Positions 19,140 through 27,500 are shown, numbered from the stretch's first letter. The stretch: 46,578 nt of DNA from Cellulomonas endophytica (GCF_004123805.1 NZ_RWJX01000030.1:1-46578); one strand, 5' to 3'. Program-made: numbers and translations. The notes: generated from the letters alone by a model not told the origin.

Positions 19140-19167
19140 CCGGCCGCCCCGGTACGGGGGCGGCCGG
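19140..19167. terminator. 11-bp bidirectional terminator hairpin between deoC and the phosphomutase gene
   Basis: CCGGCCGCCCC at 19140-19150 is perfectly complementary to 19157-19167, with a 6-base loop. It lies between two convergent stop codons, so one hairpin can serve both strands. Confidence 0.7.
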
Positions 19168-19196
19168 CCCGGCCGGTGCATCGCGGCCGGCGGTGG

Positions 19197-21182
19197 CTAC
19201 AGTCCGAGCGCGGTGCGGACCTCGTCGGCCAGGGCGTCGAGGCGGTCCCGGGCGCTCGTGCGCGCCCGGGCGACCACGTCGTCCGGGGCGTCGGGGGCCA
19301 GCGGCAGGACGACCTCGAGGTAGCACTTCACCTTCGGCTCCGTGCCGCTCGGCCGCACGACCACGCGCGTGCCGTCCTCGGCGACGAGGCGCAGGCCCTC
19401 CGTCGGCGGGAGCCCGCCGCGGTCGTCGTCCGTGCCGGCCGCGAGGTCGACGGAATCGACGACGCGGGACCCGCCGAGCGAGGCCGGGGGCTCCGCCCGC
19501 AGCCGCTCCATCGTCGCCGGGATCTGCGACAGGTCGGTGAAGCGGGCGGACACCTGCCCGGAGACGTGCAGGCCGTGGGCGCGGGCGAGGTCGTCGAGCG
19601 CGTCCGGGATCGAGCGGCCCTGCACCCGCAGGTCCGCCGCCAGCCGCGCGACGCGCAGCGCCGCGGAGATGCCGTCCTTGTCGCGCACGCGCGCGGGGTC
19701 GACGCAGTAGCCGAGGGCCTCCTCGTAGCCGAAGACCAGCCCCGGCACGCGGGCGATCCACTTGAAGCCCGTGAGCGTCTGCTCGTGCCGCAGGCCCGCG
19801 GCCGCGGCGATGCGGCCCAGCAGCCGCGAGGACACGATGGAGCTCGCCAGCGCGGGCGGCGCGGGGACGGCGCCCGGCCCCCCGGTCCCGGCGGTCCCGG
19901 CCCCGGGGCTGACGCCGGGGCTGACGCCGGCGGTGACGTCGGCGGTGACGTCGGCGGTGACGTCGGCGACGGCGGCCGCGCCGAGGAGGGCGCCGGTCTC
20001 GTCGCCGTGGAGCATGCGCCAGCCGCTCGCCGCGGCGGTGAGGGGCCCGCCGGCGGCCCGGGTGCGGGCGTCGTCGACCGCGACGGCGCAGCGGTCGGCG
20101 TCGGGGTCGAGCGCGAGCACGAGGTCGGCGCCCGTGACGTCGGCGAGGGTGAGCGCCAGGTCGATGGCGCCGGGCTCCTCGGGGTTGGGGAAGTCCACGG
20201 TGGGGAAGTCCGGGTCCGGCAGGGCCTGCTCGGGCACGACGGTGACGTCCGTGAAGCCCGCCTCGCGCAGCACGCGCACGGCCAGGTCCCCGCCGACGCC
20301 GTGCAGCGGGGTGAGCACGATGCGCAGGTCGCGGCCGTCGGCCCGCACCCCGCCGGCCTCCCGCCCCTCGTCGCCCCGCCCGCCCGCCGGGACCGCCGGC
20401 CGACCGCCGCCCGCGGGCCCGGCGAGGACCGCCTCGACGTAGGCGTCGACGACGGACTCGTCGAGCACGCGCCAGCCGGTCCCCGCGCGCGGGACCGAGG
20501 CCACGGACGTCACCCGGGCGATCTCCGCGGCGATGCCGCCGTCGTACGGCGGGACGATCTGCGCGCCCTGGCCCGCGTCGGTGACGACCCGGCCGCCGAG
20601 GTAGACCTTGTACCCGTTGTCCTGCGGCGGGTTGTGCGAGGCCGTCACCATGACGCCCGCGTCGGCGTCGAGGTGGCGGACCGCGAACGCGAGCACCGGC
20701 GTCGGCAGGGGGCGGGGGAGGAGGTGGACCTCGACGCCCACCGCGGTGAGGACCGCCGCCGTGTCGTGCGCGAAGTCCACCGAGCGGTGGCGTGCGTCGT
20801 ACCCGACGACGACGCGCGGCGCCGGGTCGACGCCCTCGAGCTCGCCCAGCAGGAAGTCGGCGAGCCCCGCCGCGGCCCGGATGACGACGGCACGGTTCAT
20901 CCGGTGCGGGCCGCCACCGATCCGGCCGCGCAGGCCCGCCGTGCCGAACTGCAGGGGGCCGGAGAACCGGTCCTCGAGCTCGGCCCGCGCCTGGCCCGCC
21001 GCGGTGAGCACCGCGTGCTGCGTCGGGTCCGCCGGCGGCTGCCCGGGGGTCCACCCCGCGGGCAGGTCCCGGGCGGCGGCGAGCAGGTCGCGCAGCTCCT
21101 GCGCGGTGCGGGCGTCCGGATCGTCCTCGATCCAGCCCCGGACCCTCTCCTGCACCGACTCCCAGTCCCCGCCGTCCGCCAT
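19197..21182 (-). CDS. pmmB: phosphomannomutase / phosphoglucomutase family phosphohexomutase
   Basis: This four-domain alpha-D-phosphohexomutase interconverts hexose (or pentose) 1- and 6-phosphates. The catalytic serine lies in TASHNPPQDNGYKVYLG at about residue 180, the metal loop is DPDADR, the sugar-specificity loop is FGYEEALGYCVD and the phosphate-binding loop is RPSGTEPKVK. The 661-residue protein is long for the family; the excess is an insert at about residues 403-443 made of ADVT and GVSP repeats, plus a Gly-rich insert near residue 240. The ATG at 21182 follows TAGCGT by 7 bases, which excludes a GTG at 21191 that would lie inside the -10. Next to pnp it may act on ribose/deoxyribose-1-phosphate, as in the mycobacterial deoD-pmmB pair. 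The symbol is provisional. Confidence 0.88.
   Translation of the reverse strand: MADGGDWESVQERVRGWIEDDPDARTAQELRDLLAAARDLPAGWTPGQPPADPTQHAVLTAAGQARAELEDRFSGPLQFGTAGLRGRIGGGPHRMNRAVVIRAAAGLADFLLGELEGVDPAPRVVVGYDARHRSVDFAHDTAAVLTAVGVEVHLLPRPLPTPVLAFAVRHLDADAGVMVTASHNPPQDNGYKVYLGGRVVTDAGQGAQIVPPYDGGIAAEIARVTSVASVPRAGTGWRVLDESVVDAYVEAVLAGPAGGGRPAVPAGGRGDEGREAGGVRADGRDLRIVLTPLHGVGGDLAVRVLREAGFTDVTVVPEQALPDPDFPTVDFPNPEEPGAIDLALTLADVTGADLVLALDPDADRCAVAVDDARTRAAGGPLTAAASGWRMLHGDETGALLGAAAVADVTADVTADVTAGVSPGVSPGAGTAGTGGPGAVPAPPALASSIVSSRLLGRIAAAAGLRHEQTLTGFKWIARVPGLVFGYEEALGYCVDPARVRDKDGISAALRVARLAADLRVQGRSIPDALDDLARAHGLHVSGQVSARFTDLSQIPATMERLRAEPPASLGGSRVVDSVDLAAGTDDDRGGLPPTEGLRLVAEDGTRVVVRPSGTEPKVKCYLEVVLPLAPDAPDDVVARARTSARDRLDALADEVRTALGL
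19928..19966 (-). repeat. 12-bp direct repeats inside the phosphomutase gene
   Basis: Three tandem copies of a CGGCGGTGACGT-type unit (plus-strand view), beside two GGGGCTGACGCC copies at about 19905-19928, encode the ADVT and GVSP repeats of the insert. All are in frame. Confidence 0.8.
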
Positions 21183-21189
21183 GCGCCCC

Positions 21190-21195
21190 ACGCTA
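21190..21195 (-). promoter_or_regulatory. -10 element of the phosphomutase gene (TAGCGT)
   Basis: TAGCGT on the minus strand ends 7 bases before the ATG at 21182, with no SD; predicted leaderless start. Confidence 0.6.
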
Positions 21196-21317
21196 GCGCC
21201 CTGGTCAGGGGACCCGCCGCCCGGACCCGCGCGCCGCCCCGCGACCGGCGGCCCCGCACGGCCCCCCGCAGCGGGACGCGCGCCCGGCCGGCCCGTCCTC
21301 GTGGCCGACGGCCCCCG

Positions 21318-22166
21318 TCAGAGGCGGCGGACGATCTGCGCGAGCAGGTCGCTGATCCGCGGCCCGGCGGCCCTGCCGGCCTCGAGGACCTCCGCGTGCG
21401 AGAGCGGCTCGTCGCCGATCCCCGCCGCGAGGTTCGTGACGAGGGAGATGCCGAGCACCTCGAGCCCCACGTGCCGCGCGGCGATGGCCTCGAGCGTCGT
21501 CGACATCCCGACGAGGTGGCCGCCGAGCCGCCCCGCCATCGCCACCTCCGCCGGCGTCTCGTAGTGCGGCCCGGGGAACTGGACGTAGACGCCCTCGGGC
21601 AGCCCCGGGTCGATCTCCCGCGCCACCGCGCGCAGCCGCGAGGAGTACAGGTCCGTGAGGTCGACGAAGGTCGCGCCCTCGAGCGGGGACGTGGCGGTGA
21701 GGTTGATGTGGTCGCTGACGAGGACCGGCGTGCCGGGGCCCCACGACGGGTCGAGGCCGCCGCAGCCGTTCGTCAGCACGACCGTGCGGCAGCCGGCGGC
21801 GGCGGCGGTGCGGACGCCGTGCGCGACCCGGCGGACGCCGCGGCCCTCGTAGAGGTGGGTGCGCGACCCGAGGACGAGCGCGTGGCGGTCCGGGGCGCCG
21901 TCCGTCCCGGCGATGCGGACGGAGCGCAGCGTCCCCGCGTGGCCCACGACCGCCGCCGCCGTGAACCCCGGCAGGTCCGTGCTCGGCACCTCGGCGACCG
22001 TCTCGCCGAGGAGGTCGGCCGCGCCGCCCCAGCCCGAGCCGAGCACGAGGGCGACGTCGTGGCGCTCCACCCCCGTCGCGGCGGCGAGGGCCTCCGCGGC
22101 CGCGCGGGCGACGTCGAGGGGGTCGGTGGCGGGGTCGTCGAGCGAGGGGATGGGGGGCGTCGTCAT
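21318..22166 (-). CDS. deoD: purine nucleoside phosphorylase
   Basis: The enzyme cleaves inosine, guanosine and their deoxy forms with phosphate. The 282-residue product belongs to the trimeric, PNP/MTAP-type class: VALVLGSGWGG, the phosphate-site GRTHLYEG equivalent (SRTHLYEG), NGCGGLDPSWGPG, SDHINLT, YVQFPGPHYETPAE and GMSTTLEAIAA, then LVTNLAAG with the purine-site Asn. The ATG at 22166 lies 8 bases after TAGCCT. It sits upstream of the phosphomutase gene on the same strand, 135 bases apart, and that gene has its own promoter. The symbol follows mycobacterial usage; E. coli DeoD is a different class. Confidence 0.94.
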   Translation of the reverse strand: MTTPPIPSLDDPATDPLDVARAAAEALAAATGVERHDVALVLGSGWGGAADLLGETVAEVPSTDLPGFTAAAVVGHAGTLRSVRIAGTDGAPDRHALVLGSRTHLYEGRGVRRVAHGVRTAAAAGCRTVVLTNGCGGLDPSWGPGTPVLVSDHINLTATSPLEGATFVDLTDLYSSRLRAVAREIDPGLPEGVYVQFPGPHYETPAEVAMAGRLGGHLVGMSTTLEAIAARHVGLEVLGISLVTNLAAGIGDEPLSHAEVLEAGRAAGPRISDLLAQIVRRL

Positions 22167-22174
22167 GGGCACCG

Positions 22175-22180
22175 AGGCTA
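22175..22180 (-). promoter_or_regulatory. -10 element of the purine nucleoside phosphorylase gene (TAGCCT)
   Basis: TAGCCT on the minus strand ends 8 bases before the ATG at 22166; no SD is present. Predicted leaderless or nearly leaderless. Confidence 0.55.
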
Positions 22181-22189
22181 GCGACCGCG

Positions 22190-22233
22190 GCGCCGGGTGG
22201 GCGCCGGGTGGGCGCCGGGTCGGCGCCGGGTCG
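22190..22233. repeat. four 11-bp direct repeats in the divergent deoD-lpdA gap
   Basis: GCGCCGGGTGG occurs twice and GCGCCGGGTCG twice, head to tail, at an exact 11-base period, just upstream of the deoD -10 and about 75 bases upstream of lpdA. The array is noncoding. Confidence 0.85.
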
Positions 22234-22294
22234 GCGCGGCGGCGTGACCTGGCACCGCGCCCGCCCGCGACGCGTGGGGCGCGGGACCGCACGG

Positions 22295-22300
22295 CATGAT
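22295..22300 (+). promoter_or_regulatory. candidate -10 of lpdA (CATGAT)
   Basis: CATGAT ends 7 bases before the GTG at 22308. The match to TANNNT is partial, but the spacing matches the other promoters and there is no SD. Confidence 0.45.
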
Positions 22301-22307
22301 GGTCGCC

Positions 22308-23753
22308 GTGACCCCCACCACCGCCCCGCGCCCCGCCACCCGCGTCGTCGTCGTCGGCGGCGGTCCCGGCGGCTACGAGGCCGCCCTCGTCGCCCGGCGC
22401 CGCGGGGCGGACGTCACCGTCGTCGAGGCGCAGGGGGTCGGCGGCTCCGCCGTCCTCACGGACGTCATGCCCTCCAAGACCCTCATCGCCACCGCCGAGT
22501 GGCTGACGATCTCCGACCGCGCCCCCGAGCTCGGCATCCGCGTCGCGGGCCTGCCGGGCTCCGGCCAGGACGCGCGGCACGTCATCGACCTCGCCGCCGT
22601 CAACCGACGCGTCAAGGCGCTCGCGGCCGCGCAGTCGGCGGACATCCGCACCCGCCTCGAGACGGACGGCGTGCGCGTCGTCGCCGGGCACGGGCGCCTC
22701 GACGGCCCCGACCGCGTCGTCGTGACGGCGGCCGGCGAGGACGGGAGGCCGGGCGAGGAGACCGTCCTCGAGGCGGACGCCGTCCTCCTCGCGACCGGCG
22801 CCCGGCCGCGGACGCTGCCCGAGGCGGAGCCCGACGGCGAGCGCATCCTCACCTGGACCCAGCTGTACGACCTGGACCGCCTGCCCGAGCGCCTGGTCGT
22901 CGTCGGGTCGGGCGTGACGGGGGCCGAGTTCGCGGGCGCCTTCTCGGCGCTCGGGGCCGACGTCGTGCTCGTCTCCTCCCGCGACCGGGTGCTGCCCGGC
23001 GAGGACGCCGACGCCGCCGAGCTGCTCGAGCGCGTCTTCCTCCAGCGCGGCATGACGGTCATGAGCCGCTCCCGCGCCACGGGCGCCGTCCGCACCGCCG
23101 ACGGGGTGCGCGTCACGCTCGAGGACGGCCGGACCGTCGACGGGTCGCACGTCCTCATGGCCGTCGGCGCGGTGCCGCGCACGGAGGGCCTCGGGCTCGA
23201 GACCGCCGGCGTCGCGACGACGCCTTCGGGCCACATCGAGGTCGACCGCGTCTCGCGCACCACCGCCAAGGGCGTCTACGCGGCCGGCGACTGCACGGGC
23301 ATCTACCCGCTGGCCTCCGTCGCGGCGACGCAGGGCCGCGTGGCCATGTCGCACGCGCTCGGCGACGCGGTCCAGCCCCTGTCCCTGCGCGCGGTCGCGG
23401 CCAACGTCTTCACGAACCCCGAGATCGCGACCGTCGGCCGCAGCGAGAGCCGGCTGAAGGAGCTCGGCATCCGCTACGAGGTGCAGATGCTGCCCCTGGC
23501 GCGGAACCCGCGCGCGAAGATGCTCGGCGTCCGCGACGGCTTCTTCAAGATCTACGCCCGCGAGGGCTCGGGCACGGTGCTGGGGGCGGTCGTCGTCGGC
23601 CCGCGCGCGTCCGAGGCGGTCTACCCGCTCACGCTGGCGGTGACGCACCGGCTCCAGGTCGAGCAGCTCGCGGACGCCTCGACGGTCTACCCGTCGATGT
23701 CCGGCACCGCCGCGGAGGTCGCCCGCCTCCTGTGGCACGGCATCTCGGACTGA
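22308..23753 (+). CDS. lpdA: NAD(P)H-quinone dehydrogenase of the LpdA type (pyridine nucleotide-disulfide oxidoreductase family)
   Basis: This 481-residue flavoprotein has an FAD site VVVVGGGPGGYEAAL, the NAD(P) site VVVGSGVTGAEFAGAF, the GDCTGIYPLASVAATQG second FAD segment and a full dimerization domain. Where lipoamide dehydrogenases have two redox cysteines (GGTCLNVGCIPSK), this protein reads GGSAVLTDVMPSK, with Ala at 48 and Val at 53, so it cannot do disulfide chemistry. This matches mycobacterial LpdA (Rv3303c), described as a flavin-dependent quinone reductase; the function here is inferred from that. An in-frame ATG at 22296 is possible, but it falls inside the hexamer that would serve as -10, so GTG 22308 is preferred. 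It is divergent from deoD and convergent with efeB. Confidence 0.88.
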   Translation: MTPTTAPRPATRVVVVGGGPGGYEAALVARRRGADVTVVEAQGVGGSAVLTDVMPSKTLIATAEWLTISDRAPELGIRVAGLPGSGQDARHVIDLAAVNRRVKALAAAQSADIRTRLETDGVRVVAGHGRLDGPDRVVVTAAGEDGRPGEETVLEADAVLLATGARPRTLPEAEPDGERILTWTQLYDLDRLPERLVVVGSGVTGAEFAGAFSALGADVVLVSSRDRVLPGEDADAAELLERVFLQRGMTVMSRSRATGAVRTADGVRVTLEDGRTVDGSHVLMAVGAVPRTEGLGLETAGVATTPSGHIEVDRVSRTTAKGVYAAGDCTGIYPLASVAATQGRVAMSHALGDAVQPLSLRAVAANVFTNPEIATVGRSESRLKELGIRYEVQMLPLARNPRAKMLGVRDGFFKIYAREGSGTVLGAVVVGPRASEAVYPLTLAVTHRLQVEQLADASTVYPSMSGTAAEVARLLWHGISD

Positions 23754-23777
23754 CGCCACCCGTCGGCGGCGAGGGCG

Positions 23778-25175
23778 TCAGCGGAACAGCGCCTCGCCGA
23801 CGAAGGGGCCGTCGGCGACGAGCACCGGCGTGCCGTCGGGCCCGGTCGGCACCTCCGTGACCCCCGGTGGCACGGCGAACAGCCCCGACCCGGTGTGCTG
23901 GAGGTACTCCGACAGCGCGTCCTGCGACGCCAGCGCCGTCTGCATGGGGACGTAGTGCGTGCGGGGGTCCGTGACGAACGCCAGGAAGACCAGACCCGCG
24001 TCGAGCCGGCCCAGGCGGTCGTTGCCGTCCGTGAAGGTGTAGCCCCGCCGGAGCATCCGCACGCCGCCGTTCGACGACGGGTGCGCGAGGCGCACGTGGC
24101 TGTCGGCCGCGATGAGGGGAGCCCCGCCCCGGCCCGAGGCCGCGAAGTCCGGCTCGGTGAACTCCTCGCCGCCGGACAGCGGCGCGCCGGCGCCCTTCGT
24201 CCGCCCGACCACGGCCTCCTGCTCGCGCAGGGAGGCCCGGTCCCAGGTCTCGATGGTCATGCGGATGCGGCGGGCGACGAGGTACGAGCCCCCCGTCAGC
24301 CAGCCCGAGTCGACGGCGGGGGCGTCGGCCGCCGCGGCGGAGGCGGGCACCCAGACGTGCTGCTCGAGCGCCTCGGCCTCCTCGGCCTTGACGGCGGCGG
24401 TGCCGTCCTTGAAGCCGAAGAGGTTGCGGGGCGTGGCCTGCTGCGTCGACGTCGACGAGGTCCGCCCGTAGCCGAGCTGCGCCCACCGCAGGGTCGCGGT
24501 GCCGAAGGCCGCCCGCGCGAGGTTGCGGACGGCGTGGACGGCGACCTGCGGGTCGTCGGCGCAGGCCTGCACCACGAGGTCGCCGTCGCTGCGGGCGGGG
24601 TCGAGGGCGTCGCCGGCGAAGTGCGGCAGCTCGACGAGGCCGCCGGGCAGCCGGCCCGCCAGGCCGAAGCGGTCGACGCCGGCCGCCGGGTCGGGCCCGG
24701 GCCGGCCCACGAACAGCGAGCGCCCGAACCCGAACGTCACCGTCAGGCCGGCCGGCGGGAGGTCGGCGGCCTCGCCGGTGTCGTCCGGCGGGGCGTCGTA
24801 GGCGCCCCCGGTGGGGCCGCCCGGGCCGGCGGGCAGGCCCTGCGTCATCCGCGCGGCCATGACCGTCCAGGTCCGCAGCAGGTCGACGAGCGCGCCGCGG
24901 TCGGACGTCGTCACGTCGAACGCCGCCAGGTAGAGGCGGTCCTGGGCGGGCGTGACGATGCCGGCCTGCCGCGCCCCGGTGAAGGCGTGGGCGCCCGCGG
25001 CGGTGCGGCCGCCGGGGCCGGTCGTCGCCCCGGTCGTCGACCCGGCCGTCGGCCCCGCGGGGGTGCGCACCTCGGCCAGGCCCAGCCCGCCGGCCGCGCC
25101 CACGGCGACGCCCGCCGCCACGCCGCCGCCCCAGCCGAGCAGCGCCCGGCGGGAGAGCCCGCGTCCCTCGCCCAT
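23778..25175 (-). CDS. efeB: EfeB: Tat-exported dye-decolorizing (DyP) heme peroxidase
   Basis: EfeB is the extracytoplasmic heme peroxidase of the EfeUOB iron system. The 465-residue precursor has a twin-arginine signal peptide, LSRRALLGWGGG, followed by a hydrophobic Ala/Gly stretch, so it is exported folded with heme. The DyP hallmark NLFGFKDGTAAV (the GXXDG motif) lies about midway, and the proximal heme histidine region is HVRLAHPSSNGG. The DYP fold ends at about residue 450. A purine-rich GGGGAGGGGAC lies 3-13 bases before the ATG. It is the third gene of efeUOB; the 79-base gap from efeO is filled by short repeats. Whether it oxidises ferrous iron or acts on heme is debated for the family. 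Confidence 0.93.
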   Translation of the reverse strand: MGEGRGLSRRALLGWGGGVAAGVAVGAAGGLGLAEVRTPAGPTAGSTTGATTGPGGRTAAGAHAFTGARQAGIVTPAQDRLYLAAFDVTTSDRGALVDLLRTWTVMAARMTQGLPAGPGGPTGGAYDAPPDDTGEAADLPPAGLTVTFGFGRSLFVGRPGPDPAAGVDRFGLAGRLPGGLVELPHFAGDALDPARSDGDLVVQACADDPQVAVHAVRNLARAAFGTATLRWAQLGYGRTSSTSTQQATPRNLFGFKDGTAAVKAEEAEALEQHVWVPASAAAADAPAVDSGWLTGGSYLVARRIRMTIETWDRASLREQEAVVGRTKGAGAPLSGGEEFTEPDFAASGRGGAPLIAADSHVRLAHPSSNGGVRMLRRGYTFTDGNDRLGRLDAGLVFLAFVTDPRTHYVPMQTALASQDALSEYLQHTGSGLFAVPPGVTEVPTGPDGTPVLVADGPFVGEALFR

Positions 25176-25200
25176 GCCGTCCCCTCCCCGCCTCGTCCTG

Positions 25201-25257
25201 GCCGTGCCGTGCCGTGCGGTGCCGTGCCTGCCGTGCCTGCCGTGCCTGCCGTGCCTA
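25201..25257 (-). repeat. 5-bp and 9-bp direct repeats between efeO and efeB
   Basis: CCGTG-type pentamers at 25202-25221 run into four 9-bp units, CCGTGCCTG three times and CCGTGCCTA once, ending in the efeO stop codon. Most of the efeO-efeB intergenic region is this array. Confidence 0.85.
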
Positions 25258-26466
25258 CGCGCTCGTCACCGTCGCGGTGAGCTGCGACAGGGGCTCGGAC
25301 AGCGCGTCCACGGCCGCCGCGAGCGCCCTGACCTCGTCGGGCGTCAGCGTGTCGTAGCCGGCGAAGCCCGCCGCGTAGGAGCCGTGCCGGGCCAGCAGCC
25401 CCTCGAGCTCGGTGAAGCGCTCCTCCAGCTGCGCCGCGAGGTCGGCGTCCTCGCCCTCGACGACCTCGGCGAGGACCTCGTACGCCACGTGGGCGCCGTC
25501 GACGTTCGCGGCGAAGTCCCACAGGTCCGTGTGCGACCAGATCTCCTCCTCGCCCGTCACCTTGCCGGTGGCGACCTCGTCGAGGAGCTCCTTCGCGCCG
25601 TTGCCGATCTGGAACGCCTCGACCTCGAACCCCGGGGCGTTCACCTGGTCGACGAGGCGCTGGGTGTACGTCACCAGGTCGGCGGCGGCCGTGGCGCGCT
25701 GCTCGGGGGTCAGGGGCACGTACGCGACGCCGCCGTTCGCCTCGAGGGCGGGCTGCCACAGGTCCTTCTCCACGAGGTGCCAGCCGCTCCAGACGGCGCC
25801 CTCCTCCAGGTCCGCCTCGCGCAGGTCGAGGAGCGGGTCCAGGTCCCCGAAGGACTCCGCGACGGGCTCGATGCGCTCCCAGTGCACGCGGGCCGGCGCG
25901 TACTGCGCCCGCGCGGCGGCGTCGTCACCGGAGGCGTAGGCACCCGCGAAGGCCTGGGTGGCGGCGATGAGCGCGCCGGCCTGGTCCTTCACGTAGGCGA
26001 GGTAGGACGCCTCGGCGGCGGCGAGCAGCTCGGCGGTGTCGCCGGTGGGCCCGACGGGCGTGCCCGAGTCGGTGACGGTGAAGGGGGACCGCAGGCCGTC
26101 GCCGACCATCCCCGGCTTGCACGCGGTCCAGTAGGAGCCGGGCTCGGCCTGCACGACGAGGTCCCGCGTCAGCCCCGGCCCGATGTTCTCGACCTCGGAG
26201 ACGATCCGCAGGCCGTCCTCGGCCAGCAGGTAGAACTCGGTGACGTCCGTGCCGTCGTTCGTCACGGAGAAGCGCAGGGTGCCCGAGGGGGCGGTGTCGG
26301 CCGACAGGGTGCAGGCGTCCGCGGTGGAGCTCACCGTGAGCGGCCCGGCGGCGGCGGCGGCGCCGCCCGTGCCGGCCGCCGCGGCGGGCGGGTCGTTCGG
26401 CACGCAGGCGGTCAGCGGCAGGGCCAGCGCGACGAGGCCGGCGGCGGTGGCGAGGCGGCGGGACAT
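25255..26466 (-). CDS. efeO: EfeO: iron uptake system lipoprotein (cupredoxin plus M75 domains)
   Basis: EfeO is the extracytoplasmic component that binds iron and passes it to the EfeU permease. The 403-residue precursor starts with a lipoprotein signal, LPLTAC, with the lipidated Cys at 21. A cupredoxin-like domain follows (residues about 45-135, with CKPGMVGDGLRSPF near its end) and then the M75 domain with YAPARVHWERIEPVAESFGDLD, which contains the family's conserved helix motif. GAGGAG sits 4 bases before ATG 26466. The gap from efeU is 125 bases. The two-domain form is the long EfeO type. Confidence 0.94.
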   Translation of the reverse strand: MSRRLATAAGLVALALPLTACVPNDPPAAAAGTGGAAAAAGPLTVSSTADACTLSADTAPSGTLRFSVTNDGTDVTEFYLLAEDGLRIVSEVENIGPGLTRDLVVQAEPGSYWTACKPGMVGDGLRSPFTVTDSGTPVGPTGDTAELLAAAEASYLAYVKDQAGALIAATQAFAGAYASGDDAAARAQYAPARVHWERIEPVAESFGDLDPLLDLREADLEEGAVWSGWHLVEKDLWQPALEANGGVAYVPLTPEQRATAAADLVTYTQRLVDQVNAPGFEVEAFQIGNGAKELLDEVATGKVTGEEEIWSHTDLWDFAANVDGAHVAYEVLAEVVEGEDADLAAQLEERFTELEGLLARHGSYAAGFAGYDTLTPDEVRALAAAVDALSEPLSQLTATVTSA

Positions 26467-26591
26467 GTCTCTCCTCGGAAGGGGTGGGCGCGCACGCGCG
26501 GTGCGGGGAGCGGGCCGGGCTGCGGGCCGGGTGGGCCCGTGGGTCGGGTGGCGCGAGCGACGCCGGGTCGCCCGGGTGCGGTGGTGGGGCC

Positions 26592-27452
26592 TCAGGCGGC
26601 CGCGGCCGGGGTGCGCAGGCCGGCGTCCGGCGCCACGGGCCGCGCGGGCGGGCGGCCCCAGGCCCCCCGGACGAAGACCGTCATCGTGGGGACGACGTAG
26701 GCGACCCAGGCCGCGGCCTCGAGCCAGGTCGTCGCGGGGGAGAAGTTGAGGACGCCCTTGAGGAGGGTGCCGTACCAGCTCGTCGGCGGGACGGCGGCCG
26801 AGACGTCGAACGCGAGGGCGTGGAGCCCGGGGAGGATCCCGGCCTCCTGGAGGTCGTGGACGCCGTAGGACAGGACGCCGCCCGCGACGAGCACGAGGAA
26901 CACCCCGGTCCAGGCGAAGAAGCGCCGCAGGTCGAGGCGGAGCGCGCCCCGGTACAGCAGCACGCCGAGGACGACGGCCGTGGCGATCCCGAGCAGCGCC
27001 CCGACGAGGGGGGCGGCCGTCCGGCCGGCGGCCTGCGCCCCCGCCCAGAGGAACAGGGCGGTCTCCAGGCCCTCGCGGCCGACGGCGAGCAGCGCCATGA
27101 CGGCCACCGCACGCCGGCCGGCGGCGACCGCGTCGTCCAGCCGGCCGTGCAGGTGCGCGCGCAGGTGCCGCGCCGTCCGCGCCATCCAGAAGATCATCCA
27201 GGTGAGCAGGCCCACGGCCACGATCGACAGCCCGCCCCCGATGGCCTCCTGCGCCTCGAACGTCAGCCCCGAGGGGCCGTACGTGAGCAGCGCCCCGAAG
27301 GCCAGCGAGACGGCGACGGCCATGCCGACGCCCGCCCAGAGCGCGGGCAGCAGGGCGCGGTGCCCCGCCCGCACGAGGTACGCGACGAGGATGCCGACGA
27401 CGAGGGCCGCCTCGAGCCCCTCGCGGAGCCCGAGCAGGTAGTTCACGACCAT
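26592..27452 (-). CDS. efeU: EfeU: FTR1 family high-affinity iron permease
   Basis: This 286-residue polytopic membrane protein has seven hydrophobic segments. Both REGLE iron-passage motifs are present: LREGLEAALVV near the N-terminus and GREGLETALFL at about residue 130, the hallmark of FTR1/EfeU. It is the first gene of efeUOB. The ATG at 27452 has AGGGA 6-10 bases upstream. An IdeR/DtxR-type box overlaps the transcribed start region, so the operon is expected to be repressed when iron is plentiful. The last 20 residues are a nonconserved Pro/Ala tail. Confidence 0.94.
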   Translation of the reverse strand: MVVNYLLGLREGLEAALVVGILVAYLVRAGHRALLPALWAGVGMAVAVSLAFGALLTYGPSGLTFEAQEAIGGGLSIVAVGLLTWMIFWMARTARHLRAHLHGRLDDAVAAGRRAVAVMALLAVGREGLETALFLWAGAQAAGRTAAPLVGALLGIATAVVLGVLLYRGALRLDLRRFFAWTGVFLVLVAGGVLSYGVHDLQEAGILPGLHALAFDVSAAVPPTSWYGTLLKGVLNFSPATTWLEAAAWVAYVVPTMTVFVRGAWGRPPARPVAPDAGLRTPAAAA

Positions 27453-27468
27453 GGGGTGTCCCTGCGAC

Positions 27469-27487
27469 GAAGGTGAGCCTTACCTCA
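27469..27487. promoter_or_regulatory. IdeR/DtxR (DmdR)-type iron box upstream of efeU
   Basis: On the efeU strand the 19-mer TGAGGTAAGGCTCACCTTC matches the iron-box consensus TTAGGTTAGGCTAACCTAA at 14 of 19 positions, including the core AGGT and ACCT half sites. It lies 17-35 bases upstream of the efeU ATG, directly downstream of the candidate -10, a position suited to repression. Confidence 0.75.
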
Positions 27488-27494
27488 GCCGGGG

Positions 27495-27500
27495 ACAGTA
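27495..27500 (-). promoter_or_regulatory. candidate -10 of efeUOB (TACTGT)
   Basis: TACTGT on the minus strand lies 7 bases upstream of the iron box and 43 bases before the efeU ATG. No clear -35 is visible. Confidence 0.5.

Noticed and set aside
21183..21191. GTG start for the phosphohexomutase at 21191
   Set aside because: This GTG lies inside the TAGCGT hexamer; a leaderless mRNA would start at the ATG 21182.
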